This document shows positions 1-11,275 of a DNA stretch of 64,000 nt, one piece after another; positions within the stretch are counted from its first letter, which is position 1, and each line of letters starts with the position of its first letter. The notes beneath the pieces are model-generated. The model was given only the letters and a program-made list of their open reading frames with translations, searched no databases and was not told the DNA's origin. The DNA comes from Codonopsis lanceolata (Eukaryota; Streptophyta; Magnoliopsida; Asterales; Campanulaceae), in assembly GCA_013146195.2 (NCBI GenBank), contig CM028378.1, positions 7,555,350 to 7,619,349 on the forward strand. Reading direction: 5' to 3'. The position numbers and the translations under genes were made by a program.

Positions 1-47
1 GAGTTTAGGGTTGCGGAAGTTTAGTGGTTTTAGGGTTTAAGAGTGAG

Positions 48-60
48 GCTCTGATACCAT
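48..60 (-). mobile_element. LTR retrotransposon primer-binding site (minus orientation), element remnant at window edge
   Basis: Positions 48-59 read gctctgatacca, the reverse complement of TGGTATCAGAGC, the usual plant primer-binding site matching the 3' end of initiator tRNA-Met. A TG dinucleotide at 60-61 directly follows, as expected if an LTR of a minus-oriented element runs rightward from 60. The other LTR end was not found and no coding domain is visible in the first 47 bases. The PBS is clear; extent and family are unknown. Confidence 0.5.
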
Positions 61-61
61 G

Positions 62-709
62 TAGAATTAGATAAAATTTATGAATAATGATATAGCATTT
101 CTATTGATATAGTGAACATAAGATTACAATAGTTGTTATACAAGTTTAACCTAGAGAGTCAAAATATAAAAAAGATTTGGAAACCTAACGATAATTATAA
201 TATATTATATTCTCTTATATTATCTATATATGTATGCGGCGAGTGGAGGTAAACATATATAATCAAAATATATATTCAATTATTCATTCATAGTCTGTAA
301 TTAATTTTGTACTAGTTAGAAGTAAATATATATATACATATGTTTATCGTGACCCAAGAAGTTGGAGCACTGAACTCCAACAACGAACCACAAGAAAAGA
401 AATTGATGTTGAATTTATTAAGATGTAGCGTTGCTTCGACGAACATTCCATGAAGTATGTACGAAGCAGCTGGTTTAAGAAAAGGACACTCTTTAAATTT
501 AATTAATCACCACACCATATATACAATAACTACATACATAAATTCAATGTCCACCGGTGTGAGTCTTACTGTTACCTCTTTCTTTAATTTAGTGCACAAT
601 TTAAAACTAATTAATTACTCCAAACTCTCCAAAGTCCAAACAAACTTTCTCTTCATTCATCAACCATAATCACTACAAGAGGTGTGCTCATTTGTCTGTC
701 TAGACTGCT

Positions 710-710
<1 letters not shown>
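62..710. other. AT-rich DNA without a recognisable gene
   Basis: This stretch is probably partly LTR (see the PBS at 48-59). The open frame at 457-669 is short, low-complexity and has no family resemblance. Nothing else could be supported. Confidence 0.4.

Positions 711-746
<36 letters not shown>
711..746. repeat. (AT)n microsatellite
   Basis: Uninterrupted TA dinucleotide run. It borders a segment (about 750-790) whose inverted partner lies at about 1755-1805, also followed by an AT run (1805-1834). Confidence 0.9.
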
Positions 747-748
<2 letters not shown>

Positions 749-828
749 AAGTTGGTGAGGAGCACTATGGTTGTGCCACCTCACCACCTTTAGATAAATC
801 TTCATTCTAAATCATCCATGTGAAAGTT

Positions 829-1758
829 TTAAAAACCTTTGGTTTTCTAGCCATTAGCTAATAATAATACCTAATAACAATCACTATGATAAGGGGTATT
901 AGTATTAGTATATATAACTTCTTCTATTGTCAATAGAAGAAGACTTATATTTAAAAACTTTTACAACTAACATTACTTCTAACCAATGTGTGATAAAACT
1001 CTTCAAGGTTAGATATTACTTCTAATGACTCACTTTTAACATCATACTTTAAGCTTTGATATCTTATTCATCCAAAACTTGATTTGGACAAATAAATATA
1101 TAATTTCGATGTTCTTGCCGAGTAGAACACGTTTACACAATTACTTTTGTCAACAAACAAATGACACGTAAAGAAATTTGTGCCTCAAGTTGCACAATTT
1201 CTTTTACTAAAAACACTAATTTTTTAATAAGTATTATACTTTAACTCTTGATATCTTATTCATCCAAAACTCAATTTGGACAAATAAATATATCATTTCG
1301 ATGCTCTCACCAAGTAGAACACATTTGCACAATTACATTTACCAACAAACAAATGACACGTAAAGAAATTCATGCCTCAAGTTGCACAATTTCTCTCACT
1401 AAAAACACTAATTTTTTTTAACAAGTATTATACTTTAAGTCTTGATATCTTATTATCAAAAACTCAATTTGGACAAATAAATATATCATTTTGATGCTCT
1501 CACCGAGTAGAATACATTTGCGCAATTACCTTCGTTAACAAACAAACGATACGTAAAGAAATTCGTGCCTCAAGTTACACAATTTCTTTCACAAAAACAC
1601 TAATTTTTCAACAATAGAAGAGATGTATCCCACATTGGTTAGAAATTGATGTTGGTTTTAAAAATTTATTATTAAGTACCAATAGAAGAAATGCATCATG
1701 ATTTATCATACATTGGTTGGAAAGTGATGTTGATTTTCAAAGTCACTAGAAAACCAAA
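829..1758. repeat. About 930-bp repeat, copy A, with three internal ~190-bp tandem units
   Basis: This block is bounded by inverted ends: CCTTTGGTTTTCTAG on the left and its complement on the right. It contains three tandem units of about 186-199 bp beginning near 1042, 1228 and 1427, each with 'ttgatatcttatt', 'tttggacaaataaatatat' and 'caaatgacacgtaaagaaa'-type segments. The same organisation recurs at 2298-3222, so this is a duplicated mobile or satellite-like unit. No coding potential is seen. Confidence 0.7.
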
Positions 1759-1803
1759 GGTGGTGATTTGGCACAACCAAAGGTGGTGATAGTGCTCCTC
1801 ACC

Positions 1804-1838
<35 letters not shown>

Positions 1839-4330
1839 AAAATATTTTTACAATTATTACCAATAGAAGATGTATATCTCACATTGGTTAGAAAATGATG
1901 TTGAGTTTAAATTATTTTATATTATAACACATTGTTTAAAAAGAAAATGTTAGATTTTAAAGTCTTTAAAAAGACTAAAGACTTTCACTTTTACAAGAGA
2001 TGTATCTCACATGGTTACAAAATATTTTACTATCATTACCAATAGAAGAGATGTATCACACATTGGTTAGAAATTGATGTTTGTATTAAAAATATTATTA
2101 TTAATTACTAATTGAAAAGATGTATCATACATTTGTTATAAAGTGATGTTGATTTTTAAAGTTTTTTGTTAAAAAACTTCTACCATTATTACCAATAGAA
2201 AATGTATATCTCACATTGGTTAAAAAATGATGTTTATTTTTAATTATTTTAGATTATATAAAAGACTTACTATTATTAGCAATATAAGATATATATATTT
2301 ATAAACACTTTTGGTTTTCTAACCATCAACTAATAATAATACATAATAATAATCATAATGATAATGAGTATTAATATTAGTATATATAACTTCTTCTATT
2401 GTCAATAGTAGAAGACTTATATTTAAAAAAATTTACAACTAACATTACTTCTAACCAATGTGGGATAAAACTCTTCAAGGTTAGATATTCCTTCTAATGA
2501 CTCACTTTTAACATCATACTTTAAGCTTTGATATTTTATTCATCCAAAACTTGATTTGGACAAATAAATATATCATTTCAATGTTCTTGACGAGTAGAAC
2601 ACATTTGCACAATTACTTTTGTCAACAAACAAATGACACGTAAAGAAATATGTGTCTCAAGTTGCATAATTTCTTTCACTAAAAACACTAATTTTTAATA
2701 AGTATTATACTTTAACTCTTGATATCTTATTCATCCAAAACTCGATTTGGACAAATAAATATATGATTTCGATGCTCTCACCGAGTAGAATACATTTGCG
2801 CAATTACATTCGCCAACAAACAAATGACACGTAAAGAAATTCGTGCCTCAAGTTGCATAATTTCTCTCACTAAAAACACTAATTATTTTAACAAGTATTA
2901 TACTTTAAGTCTTGATATCTTATTACCCAAAACTCGATTTGGACAAATAAATATATCATTTTGATGCTCTCACCGAGTAGAACAAATTTGCGCAATTACC
3001 TTCGTCAACAAACAAATGACACGTAAAGAATTTCGTGCCTCAAGTTGCACAATTTCTTTCACTAAAAACACTATTTTTTCAACAATAGAAGAGATGTATC
3101 CCACATTGGTTAGAAATTGATGTTGGTTTTAAAAATTCTATTATTAAGTATCAATAGAAGAAATGCATCATACATTGGTTGGAAAGTGATGTTGATTTTC
3201 AAAGTCACTTGAAAACCAAAAGTTTTTAAAGCTTCCACATGGATGCAAGTATTTCACATTGGTTACAAAATATTCTACTATTATTATCAATAGAAAAGAT
3301 GTATCACACATTGGCTATAAATTAATGTTGGTTTTAAAAATACTATTATTACCAATAGAATAGATGTATCATACATTTGGTAGAGGGTAATGTTTGTTTT
3401 TAAAGTCTTTAAATAGAAGACTTCTACCATTATTATCAATAGAATATGTATATCTCACATTGGTTAGAAAGTGATGTTGATTTTAATTTTAGATAAAAAA
3501 ACTTTTACTATTATTACTAATAGAAGAGATATCTTACATTTGTTAAAAAATGATGTTAGTTTTAAAAGTCTTTAGATAAAAGACTTTTACTTTTATCGTC
3601 AATGTAATAGAAGAGATGTATCCCACATTATTTAGGAAGAGATGTTGGTTATAAATTTTTTAAAATAAAAGACTTCTTCTATTATTACCAAATGAGGATA
3701 TGTATTACACATTGGTTAGAGAGTGATGTTGATTTTAAAAGTCTACAATTATTAGCAATAGAAGAGAAATATTTCACATTGATTATAAAGTGATATTGGT
3801 TTAAAAAGTTTTTAGATGATGTATCTCACATTGGTTACAAAGAAATGTATTTCATATTATTTAGAAATGAGTATTGGTTATAAAAGTCATTAGATAAAGA
3901 CATTTTTTGTTATTACCAATAGAAAATATGTATCCACATTGTTTAGAAATGAATATTGTTTAAAAAGTCTTTTATCCACTACTATTATTACTAATAGAAA
4001 ATATGTATACCACATGGTTAGAATGCGGTGTTGGTTTTAAAGTCTTTAGATAAAAGACTTAAACTTTCATTACCAATAAAAATATAAAATATGTATCTCA
4101 CATTGTTTAAAAATGAATTATGATTTTAAAAGTTTTTAACAAAATGACTTCTAATATTATTATCAAGTTAAATGTTAATTTTAAAAGTCTTTAGATAAAA
4201 AAAATTACTGTTATTATTAATACAAAATATGTATCTCACGTTAGCTAGAAACTTATATTAATTTTAAAAGTATTTAGGTAAAAAAATCGTTTAATATTAG
4301 TAACAATATAAAAAAAATTATAACAATAGA
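1605..4330. repeat. Array of degenerate 'ACATTGGTTAGAAA' repeats
   Basis: A motif of roughly 70-110 bp (Accaatagaagagatgta..cACATTGGTTAGAAA..gatgttg..tttaaaagtcttta) recurs many times with drift through this interval, and in inverse orientation at the left ends of both 930-bp copies. There is no reading frame. It ends close to the Helitron-like terminus at 4407-4436 and may be internal filler of that element. Confidence 0.55.
2298..3222. repeat. About 925-bp repeat, copy B, direct duplicate of 829-1758
   Basis: Colinear with copy A, including the three ~190-bp tandem units (starting near 2514, 2705 and 2898) and matching inverted ends. Its right flank (about 3222-3242) is the inverse of the left flank of copy A (about 815-830), so the two copies may be parts of one larger inverted structure. 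Divergence from copy A is a scatter of substitutions and small indels. Confidence 0.7.
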
Positions 4331-4406
4331 AGAGATTAACAATCTAATTATAATGTCTAAAAGTTATATTATTATTACAAAAATATATATATATATCCAC
4401 ATTATA

Positions 4407-4436
4407 CCCGTGCATAGCACGGGCTAAATAACTAGT
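4407..4436 (+). mobile_element. Helitron-like 3' terminus (hairpin plus CTAG-T)
   Basis: A 17-nt perfect hairpin, CCCGTGC-ATA-GCACGGG (4407-4423), is followed after 8 nt by CTAG (4432-4435) and then T. A GC-rich hairpin a few bases before a CTRR end abutting T is the hallmark of Helitron 3' ends. The matching 5'-TC end was not located with confidence, so the element's span is unknown; the repeats to the left are candidates for its body. Confidence 0.65.
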
Positions 4437-4439
4437 AAT

Positions 4440-4751
4440 AAGTATGAACACATCCAAAATTTTAAGTGGATACAAATGAACATTTCATTTGAGACTATTA
4501 ATTATGATGGGCTAAATAGACGTCCATGCTAAAACTCATTCTTTTTCTCTTCCAATTTTGCTCCAGTTCCGATCTCTCCATTCGCCTTTTGGATATTCGA
4601 CTACATTTACCATTATCATCATCTCTCTCCACCATATTTCTCCATCATCGAAAAGAATACATTAAAAAATCAATTTTAGCTACATTGTTTTATCTATTAT
4701 ATACATAATTATAAAATCGTTTAAAATTAATAATAACGTTTAACAAATAAC

Positions 4752-4799
<48 letters not shown>

Positions 4800-6320
4800 C
4801 TACCTCTATTACATTATATAGATGGATTCATAGAGATGAGCAAAAATACATATTTATTTTTTCTATTTTTGTAAAATTAATGTTTTTGAAACTTTTGAGT
4901 ATTTTTTGTTAAAGAATGATTTTTTTTGTAATTATTGTATTTATTTAATAATTTTGTGTTAGTGTTGCGTCCATGTCTGTTTATTGTCCGCTCATATATG
5001 TCCATGTTATTGAATGTGCACTTATTCATCCACCCATTTAAGCACATTGCCCATATGGGCGCCACCTATGCGGCTATGCCCACCCACATATATGATAGCC
5101 CACCCACATATATGTATATACATATACCATTAAAAATCCACACTACGTCATGATATGTATCAAAAATGAAAAAACATAAACACTTATTTATGGATAATTT
5201 TGTTTAGTTTTCTCTGCGTCCCGAATAAATATTTTGGGATGTCCTCCCAACTAATAATCCTAAAGTTTTTTGGTCTACAAATTTTATATCAGCGTGATAT
5301 GAGATGTCTAGCTAAACCAACAAAAAATAATAAACTTCTTTACTCCTCTCTATCTAGAATTAAAAAATAAAAACAAAAAAGAAATTTAAAAAACTCTTAT
5401 CGCACCACTTTCTCCCCCCCCCCCCACACCTACCTTCTTCCTTCTCTCTTCCCCACCTACACCCACCTTCTGGCTTCTTCCATCTCTCTTCCCCCTTCAC
5501 CAACACCACCACTATCATTAACTGAGAAAAAAGAACAAATCGTGAATTAGCCCTTTTAAATTAAAGTAATTTAAAAGATAAATATACAAGTAGAAAGAGA
5601 GAGAGAGCTAGATAATGGCATGTCTCCATGGGGGCGTCGACTGCTTGCGCTGCTCATTGAGATTTCCAGGCAATGGGTCGAGACTGATCTGAGTGGGGAA
5701 TTGATTTGGATGGTGTTACAAACATAATTAGAAGGACAGATACTTAGGAAAGAATATTTCAGTTTGAGACTTGGATAATTTTCTTCATCACATATATATC
5801 CTTTTACCATTCACCTAAAGAGACTACTTATAGTAGTACTCCAATTAACTAAATACAATTATAAAGTAATAAATTAAAGGTGGGGAAATGGGGAAAGTGA
5901 GGAGTGGGAAGTGGGGAAAATAGGAAGTGAAAAATAACAATAATACATGGTGATGCTAATTGGGCTTTGGGTACGCATAAGGCGGCGACAATATGAGCAA
6001 GAAATTTGAGGAAAGAAAGAGATGGTGTGAATGGAGAGAGAGAGAGAGAGAGAGAGATTGTGTCTTGAGTTTGGTCTAAGGAATTTGTTTCCGACGAGGA
6101 TGTATTACTCAAATATTCAATTTTTCATGGTATAAGATATAACATTTGCATCCTAGTTGTGAGTGTTCCACCTTGCTCATTCGTACATCGTAAAAGAGTC
6201 CTTGAAATTTTTGTTTGAGTCATGAAGCTTGAACTATTACCAATAATTAGTTTATGTTATTAATAGATTTATAGGCATGGTAAATAGAGTTCTAGTGGTT
6301 TAACTTCTTGCCAGTTAGAG
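4440..6320. other. Intergenic DNA with simple repeats; no gene seen
   Basis: Contains an (AT)n run at about 4753-4796, a C-run near 5406-5415, GA runs near 5590-5608 and 6034-6056, and CT-rich DNA at 5400-5510. The open frames at 4877-5153, 5571-5810 and 5849-6112 are short, compositionally simple and lack family motifs, so none is called. Confidence 0.5.
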
Positions 6321-6326
6321 CATCCT

Positions 6327-7220
6327 TGTAACGACCCAAGTCCGAATCCCGGTTCGTTATGTGTAGCCCACACACTGACCCACTGAGCACACAACACCTT
6401 GGGTCATCACGCCCACCACAAGCCGACCCAAAAGACCATGGTTGATATTGGTGCCCAGTAGTAGCGGATGACTACCTTATAAATCACACACAAGTCCTAC
6501 ATCTACCCGATGTGAGATTGGGGTATTACAATCTCCCCAACTTAAATCCTTAGTACCCCGAGCGATGCAGGATTCAAGAGGTGGCACTTACGGGGATCAG
6601 GAGGTAGCTCCCACCTTCTACGGTGTAGCACTTTGACCCGCACAGCACTTTGTTCCTCATATTTCTGGTTGGGACCCGCTCTGATACCATTTGTAACGAC
6701 CCGAGCCCGAGAGTCCGGTTCGCTACATGTAACCCACACACACTGGCCCACTGAGCACGCAGCACATTGGGTCATCAAGTCCACCACAAACCAACCCAAA
6801 AGTCCATGGATGATGTTGGTGCCCAGTAGTAGCGCATGGCTACCTTATAAATCAAACACAAGTCTTACATCTACCCGATGTGCGATTGGGATATTACAAT
6901 CTCCCCCACTTAAAATCTTTGACGTCCTCATCAAGGCCAAATCGTACCTCGGGCGATGCGGGATTCAAAAGGTGGCTCGTACAGGGATCAAGAGGTGACT
7001 CCCACCTTCTGCGGTATAACACTTTGGCCCGCACAACACTTTGTTCTCATATTTCCAGTCGGGACTCGCTCTGATACCATTTGTAACGCCCCGAGCCCAA
7101 AAGCCCGGTCCGCTACGTGTAGCTCACACACTAGCCCACACTGAGCACGCTGCACCTTGGGTCATCAAGCCCACCACAAGCCGACCCAAAAGTCCATGGA
7201 TGATGTTGGTGCCCAGTAGT
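6327..7220 (-). mobile_element. TRIM-type retroelement, tandem LTR-internal-LTR-internal-LTR(truncated)
   Basis: Three LTR copies of about 205 bp begin TGTAACG and end ..TATTACA: 6327-6530, 6692-6898 and 7082-7220 (the last cut off). Two short internal regions (6531-6691 and 6899-7081) each end with gctctgatacca (6678-6689 and 7068-7079), the complement of the tRNA-Met PBS TGGTATCAGAGC. Each begins with tctcccc(c)actt, the complement of a purine-rich polypurine tract. So the element lies on the minus strand, has under 200 bp of internal sequence and no coding capacity, matching terminal-repeat retrotransposons in miniature. The extra LTR and internal copy suggest unequal recombination between LTRs. 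The third LTR is interrupted at 7220 by unrelated sequence. Confidence 0.75.
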
Positions 7221-7427
7221 TAGGGGTGGCAATGCCTGGTACGATATGATAGCACGAACCAGCACGACACGATTTCAGAGACAAATGGCACGATAAGCCC
7301 AGCACGACACGACACGAAAGGCACGAAATTGTTAATATATTCAAATTAATATTTATTGTTATATTTATGATCAAATAAGATAAATAATATGAAAACACGA
7401 TAATGAGGCATGAACACGACACGATAA
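7221..7427. mobile_element. Possible hAT-like insertion in the third TRIM LTR
   Basis: Begins taggggtggcaa and is rich in 'cacgacacga' motifs at both ends (about 7255-7325 and 7393-7425, inverse-related), around an AT-rich core. It separates LTR3 of the TRIM from another stretch of TRIM internal DNA at about 7428-7517. The TAGGGGTG-type start is common among plant hAT elements, but no clean 8-bp duplication was found. Confidence 0.4.
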
Positions 7428-7517
7428 CAAAGGCCGAATCGTACCTCGGGCGATGCGGGATTCAAGAGGTGGCTCGTACGGGGATCAAGAGGTGGCTCCC
7501 ACCTTCTGCGGTGTAGT
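7428..7517 (-). mobile_element. Fragment of TRIM internal region
   Basis: Nearly identical to the internal regions at 6544-6635 and 6934-7017 ('gggcgatgcgggattcaa', 'cccaccttctgcggtgta'). It lacks PBS and LTR and abuts unrelated sequence at about 7518. Confidence 0.65.
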
Positions 7518-7614
7518 GGAGGCTTCTCTGTTCAGGATAGAAAGCAAACAATTTGAACTATGAACTGAATTCAGAAAAGGCATCAACTTTTGAACAAATT
7601 AAGTTTTGTTGGAT

Positions 7615-7854
7615 CTAATTGAAAAGTACCTTTTCGGAGCCGACCATGGTAACGATGGTGCTACAACGTTTGTTGGATGAGGAGATAGAAGAGAGGTAGA
7701 GGTGTGAGTCGAAGTTTTGGAAGAAAGATTGAGTGGTGGAGAGAGAAAGAAGGTGGAGTCCTCTGAATGACAACGAAGTTGCGGATCTAGGGACGGAGAG
7801 TTGAGATATGAGGGAAGTTGAGACTACCACCATTATCAATAACCTTTGCTTCAA
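7615..7854 (-). pseudogene. Putative first exon of a truncated gene encoding an organelle-targeting-like N terminus
   Basis: A 79-residue minus-strand frame rich in Ser, Thr, Leu and Arg with few acidic residues resembles a plastid or mitochondrial transit peptide. It is followed by MVGSEK and then a plausible donor (AAG|gtactt at about 7629). A plausible acceptor (cctgaacag) lies near 7527, directly before the sequence runs into TRIM DNA at 7517. This fits a gene whose first exon and first intron survive and whose remainder was displaced or never present. The protein family is not recognised. A chance open frame is also possible. Confidence 0.3.
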
Positions 7855-7902
7855 AATGGTGCCTACTCCTACTACTCTGTTACTAAATCAGTATCCCTTC
7901 TG

Positions 7903-8160
7903 TGAGTGCCCCGTTTCGCACCTTCTCGCTACTGAAAAGCAAGCGGTTTCAAAACTTCTAGCGCGTGGAATACGCTCGACCTCGTTGTGGACTAAAAATA
8001 TTTAACAGAGTCACCACCTCTATTTTATGGATTAAACTGAGAAAACCCAAAAATATCATAATATAAGGGTTTGGAGGCTAAGTTACGAGTTAGGAAGGGG
8101 TTAGGCACCCAACTCGCCCTTTCGGTCTCAAAAATGGGTTTTAAGTTAAATATGTCTCTT
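7903..8160. repeat. Dispersed plant repeat, LTR-like
   Basis: The segment from TGAGTGCCCCG through 'gttaggcacccaactcgcc' has the feel of a widespread plant retroelement LTR or leader sequence (I recall related text in many plant genomes, but this is memory, not a search). No termini or duplication could be fixed. It runs into the AT microsatellite at 8182. Confidence 0.3.
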
Positions 8161-8179
8161 ATATATTTAATCTAAATAA

Positions 8180-8181
<2 letters not shown>

Positions 8182-8275
<94 letters not shown>
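8182..8275. repeat. (AT)n microsatellite, about 94 bp
   Basis: Perfect TA dinucleotide tract. Confidence 0.95.
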
Positions 8276-8276
<1 letters not shown>

Positions 8277-9312
8277 GACAGGAAAAGTAAAGGAAAACTC
8301 GTAGGAGCTATATTTTAGAGTTGCAATAAAGGCATATATAAATTAGACTATAATAACGACTTATTTTATAACTATTTCTAATAAAAATTAAATCAGCATA
8401 ACGAATTTTTTTATATTATTTTTTTAATTTTTAACTAGAAATGAAAATAACTTTGGGTACCTACCTCTTGAAGTGTGAGGGTTTATACCAGGGACAACTT
8501 TACTTAGACAAGCTTTCAGGTGTGCTCACTCTGTCCTTTCAAAGAGAGAAAGTATTTTTATTGTTGTTGTTGTTCTTGTTGTTGAAATTTGAATAGCGTA
8601 ACTGCTTGTTTTTGTTCTTTTTCATGCCGATTTTTAAGCGGCGTGAATATTGTATTTGTTGATTGTCGTGTCTGAAATCGGGCAGCGTAACTGCTTGATT
8701 TTGCTGATGTTGTCTGAATTTCGTCGTCACAACGGCTATGTTGATGGCTTTTTGGAGTCGGTGTTCAGGGCGAAAACCTAATCAGGCAACTAGGTTTTCA
8801 TCTGGACGATGATTATAAGTGTTTAGGAAGGATCACTCAGCCTAAGGGGGAGAATTGATTTCATCAACTTAACAATGCTCTGAAATTTCTCACTACTCTC
8901 TGTATAAACTTTCTCCGTGAAAATTCATCAGTAAAAATTTTGTTCTCTTTTGCACTGGGAGAGCCTCCTATTTATAGGTTGAGAAACCTTAACTGCGAAA
9001 GAAACATAAGATATTTTTCAATTGTGCTTGAATGTACCATGCGCTGGAAAAATTGTATCAAAGAAGGAAAAACTGGACGGCCAAAGCTGAAATGGGCACC
9101 CCTATGCAGTTTTGGGCGCGGTGCCCATTTTGGTGGTGGGCAGCGCCCTTTTTTGTTTTGTGCCTTGGGAAGTTTCACTTTTCCCCCTTCTGTTCATTGT
9201 TTGTCTTTTCTTTTTTCTATTTCATCCTTTGGCACTCTGAACCTCCTGAAAGTTAACGTTCGTTAGTTATTTTGACTTGATTTAATATTTTATATAATGT
9301 TATAATTATGTG
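8276..9312. other. Non-coding DNA, possibly LTR-derived; no gene seen
   Basis: Contains short duplicated phrases ('gcgtaactgcttg' near 8597 and 8685) and a GC-richer patch (9085-9170) with inverted 'gggcgc'/'gcgccc' segments. The overlapping frames at 8940-9266 lie on both strands, show no motif and are not called. Confidence 0.4.
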
Positions 9313-10747
9313 TAGAGCTGTCAAACGGGCCGTGCCGAAACAGTGACGGGCCTCATATAACTCAAGCCCAGCCCATGCGCGTTTCGATACTATGGGCCAA
9401 AAAATAACTATTTTTTTGTTAAAAAGAACTCATAAATTAGCTAATAAAAGTTATATAACACATCAAAACGCACATACTTACTAGTCTAACTTACAAAATT
9501 ACAAAGTAAAAATGTAATCAAAGCAAACACAAACAAAGGTAGTAAGTTCAACAAATAAACGAAACAGAAACTAGAAAACTATAGTGTTACAGACCAAATA
9601 ACAAATACATGTGCTACTTGAATGGAATTTTTTTCAAAAAAAAAAAATCAAATTGAAGTTCATCATACTGTCCCCAATTTTCTAATATGTGTTTTCTAAG
9701 GGTAGATAAAGTTTTTCGGGTTCTAGTTTGCAAAACCATACTAACTGGTAAATGTTCATTTTTTTATTCGTCCGACACAATCTAGTATTTAAATTTTATT
9801 TCTTATCAAGTTTATACTATTGAGGTTTTTTATTAGCTAATATCAAATAGAGTCATAGAGATACTTAATTGTTTTTTTTTAAGATTTTTTTTTAAAAGGT
9901 TGGAGGGGACATAGACCGTACTTCAACCCTTAATTTTTATTATTTTAATGCCTTGAAAGGCTACAATTATATATATGATGCCTTTGGTGTGACTCGAACA
10001 AATGGTGCCTCTGGTGAAGCTTTGAACACCCAACCTCTCGGTTGAGAGTAGTGAAGTACCAGGGTGCCTCTGGTAGGGCTTGAATACTCAACCTTTCCGT
10101 TAAGATAAGTGAGTAGCTAAATGGGGCCTTTGGGTAAGGCTTGAACAACAACGGTGCCTCTGAAGAGGCTTGAACACCCGACCTCTCTATTGAAAGTTAT
10201 AAAGTCCAGGGTGTCTCTTGTGAGACTTGAACACCCGACCTCTCCGTTAGGAGAAGTGAGCAGTACCAGTTGAGCTAGAGCTCGTTGGTTAGAGATACTT
10301 AATTGAATAGATCAGTTTCGATAAAATTACTAACCACAACCATGCTAAACTAGATTGAAACTTGGAAGATCAACTTCAGTTCATCTTTGTAAATGTCACT
10401 TCCATCAATTTAGAATATGAGTTTCAACCAAAAAGAGAACAATGATTTGGAAATAGATCATACTGTGTCATAAATTCATCCAACCAAAAGAAAAAAAAAT
10501 AGTTTAAATGAATGTCTGATAATTGTTGTTTTTTAGGTTTTATATTTTAGTTTTTATTTTTTTAATTAAGTTTAACTTTGTCAGTCGTATGATCGGGCCG
10601 AGCTTTTCTGACTTTTCGACTTTGGGCCAAACACAACCCGCGGGCCTGTTGTGCTAAGTCAATGAGACTCGGTTTTTTTGGGTCTTCTAATTTGAGGCCC
10701 AGACCCTTGAAAAATCGGGTAGGCCGAGTTCACTTTTGACAACTCTA
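9313..10747. mobile_element. Non-autonomous hAT-like element
   Basis: Terminal inverted repeats TAGAGCTGTCAAA on the left and TAGAGTTGTCAAA (as complement) on the right. Subterminal GC-rich 'gggccgtgcc'/'cgggcc' motifs at both ends are typical of plant hAT families. The flanking octamers attatgtg and attacgga agree at 5 of 8 positions, an eroded target duplication. No transposase is present. A tRNA-like repeat block (9979-10290) lies inside. Confidence 0.6.
9979..10290 (-). repeat. tRNA-derived SINE-like block with multiplied B-box units
   Basis: Read on the minus strand, 10290-10209 has an A-box-like segment (tagctcaactggtac) and a B-box-like segment (ggtgttcaagtct) spaced as in a tRNA head. 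The B-box half then recurs downstream as about five degenerate units of roughly 55-65 bp (minus-strand core 'ggtcgggtgttcaagcctc'), near 10151-10208, 10122-10150 (short), 10060-10121, 10001-10059 and 9979-10000. A true tRNA gene is unlikely because the unit repeats in tandem and no closed acceptor stem was found. Confidence 0.5.
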
Positions 10748-10914
10748 ATTACGGATACGAAATTAGATGTCTACACCTTCCCATGAAAATTTATGGGGGA
10801 ATTTCAAGTGGGTACAATTTTGAAAACATCTTTTCATCTAGGACCATCAATTTTTTGGACATTTCATATAACTACAAATTGCTTGCCAAATGACAAAAAT
10901 GCCATTAATGAAAA

Positions 10915-11275
10915 CTCTGATGTCAAGCCTTGGCATCAGGATGATTAATTCCAGGCATCAGCATAATTAATTCCAGGCATCAGAACTCTGATGCCAAAAC
11001 TCTGATGCCAAAAATATTGTTGATGCCAAAAATGCTGATGTCAAATCTTGGCATCAGGTGAAATGCTGATGCCAAATCTTGGCATCAGGTGAAATGCTGA
11101 TGTCTACAATTGTTGCTGATGCCAAAAATATTTCTGATGTCAAAAATGCTGATGCCAAATCTTGGCATCAGGTGAAATGCTGATGCCTACAATTGTTGCT
11201 GATGCCAAATCTTGGCATCAGGTGAAATGCTGATGCCTATTGCTGATGCCAAGATTTGGCATCGTGACGATTACT
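10915..11275. repeat. Palindromic minisatellite (CTGATGCCAA/TTGGCATCAG)
   Basis: More than ten alternating copies of CTGATGCCAA and its inverse TTGGCATCAG lie within about 360 bp, many as CTGATGCCAA-atc-TTGGCATCAG. That gives 10-bp perfect stems with 3-nt loops, separated by 'gtgaaatg' or 'acaattgttg' spacers. Strong hairpin formation is predicted by inspection. Confidence 0.85.

Noticed and set aside
10209..10290. Genuine tRNA gene on the minus strand
   Set aside because: A- and B-box-like segments are present, but no closed acceptor stem is seen and the B-box half is tandemly repeated, so SINE-like is the better call.
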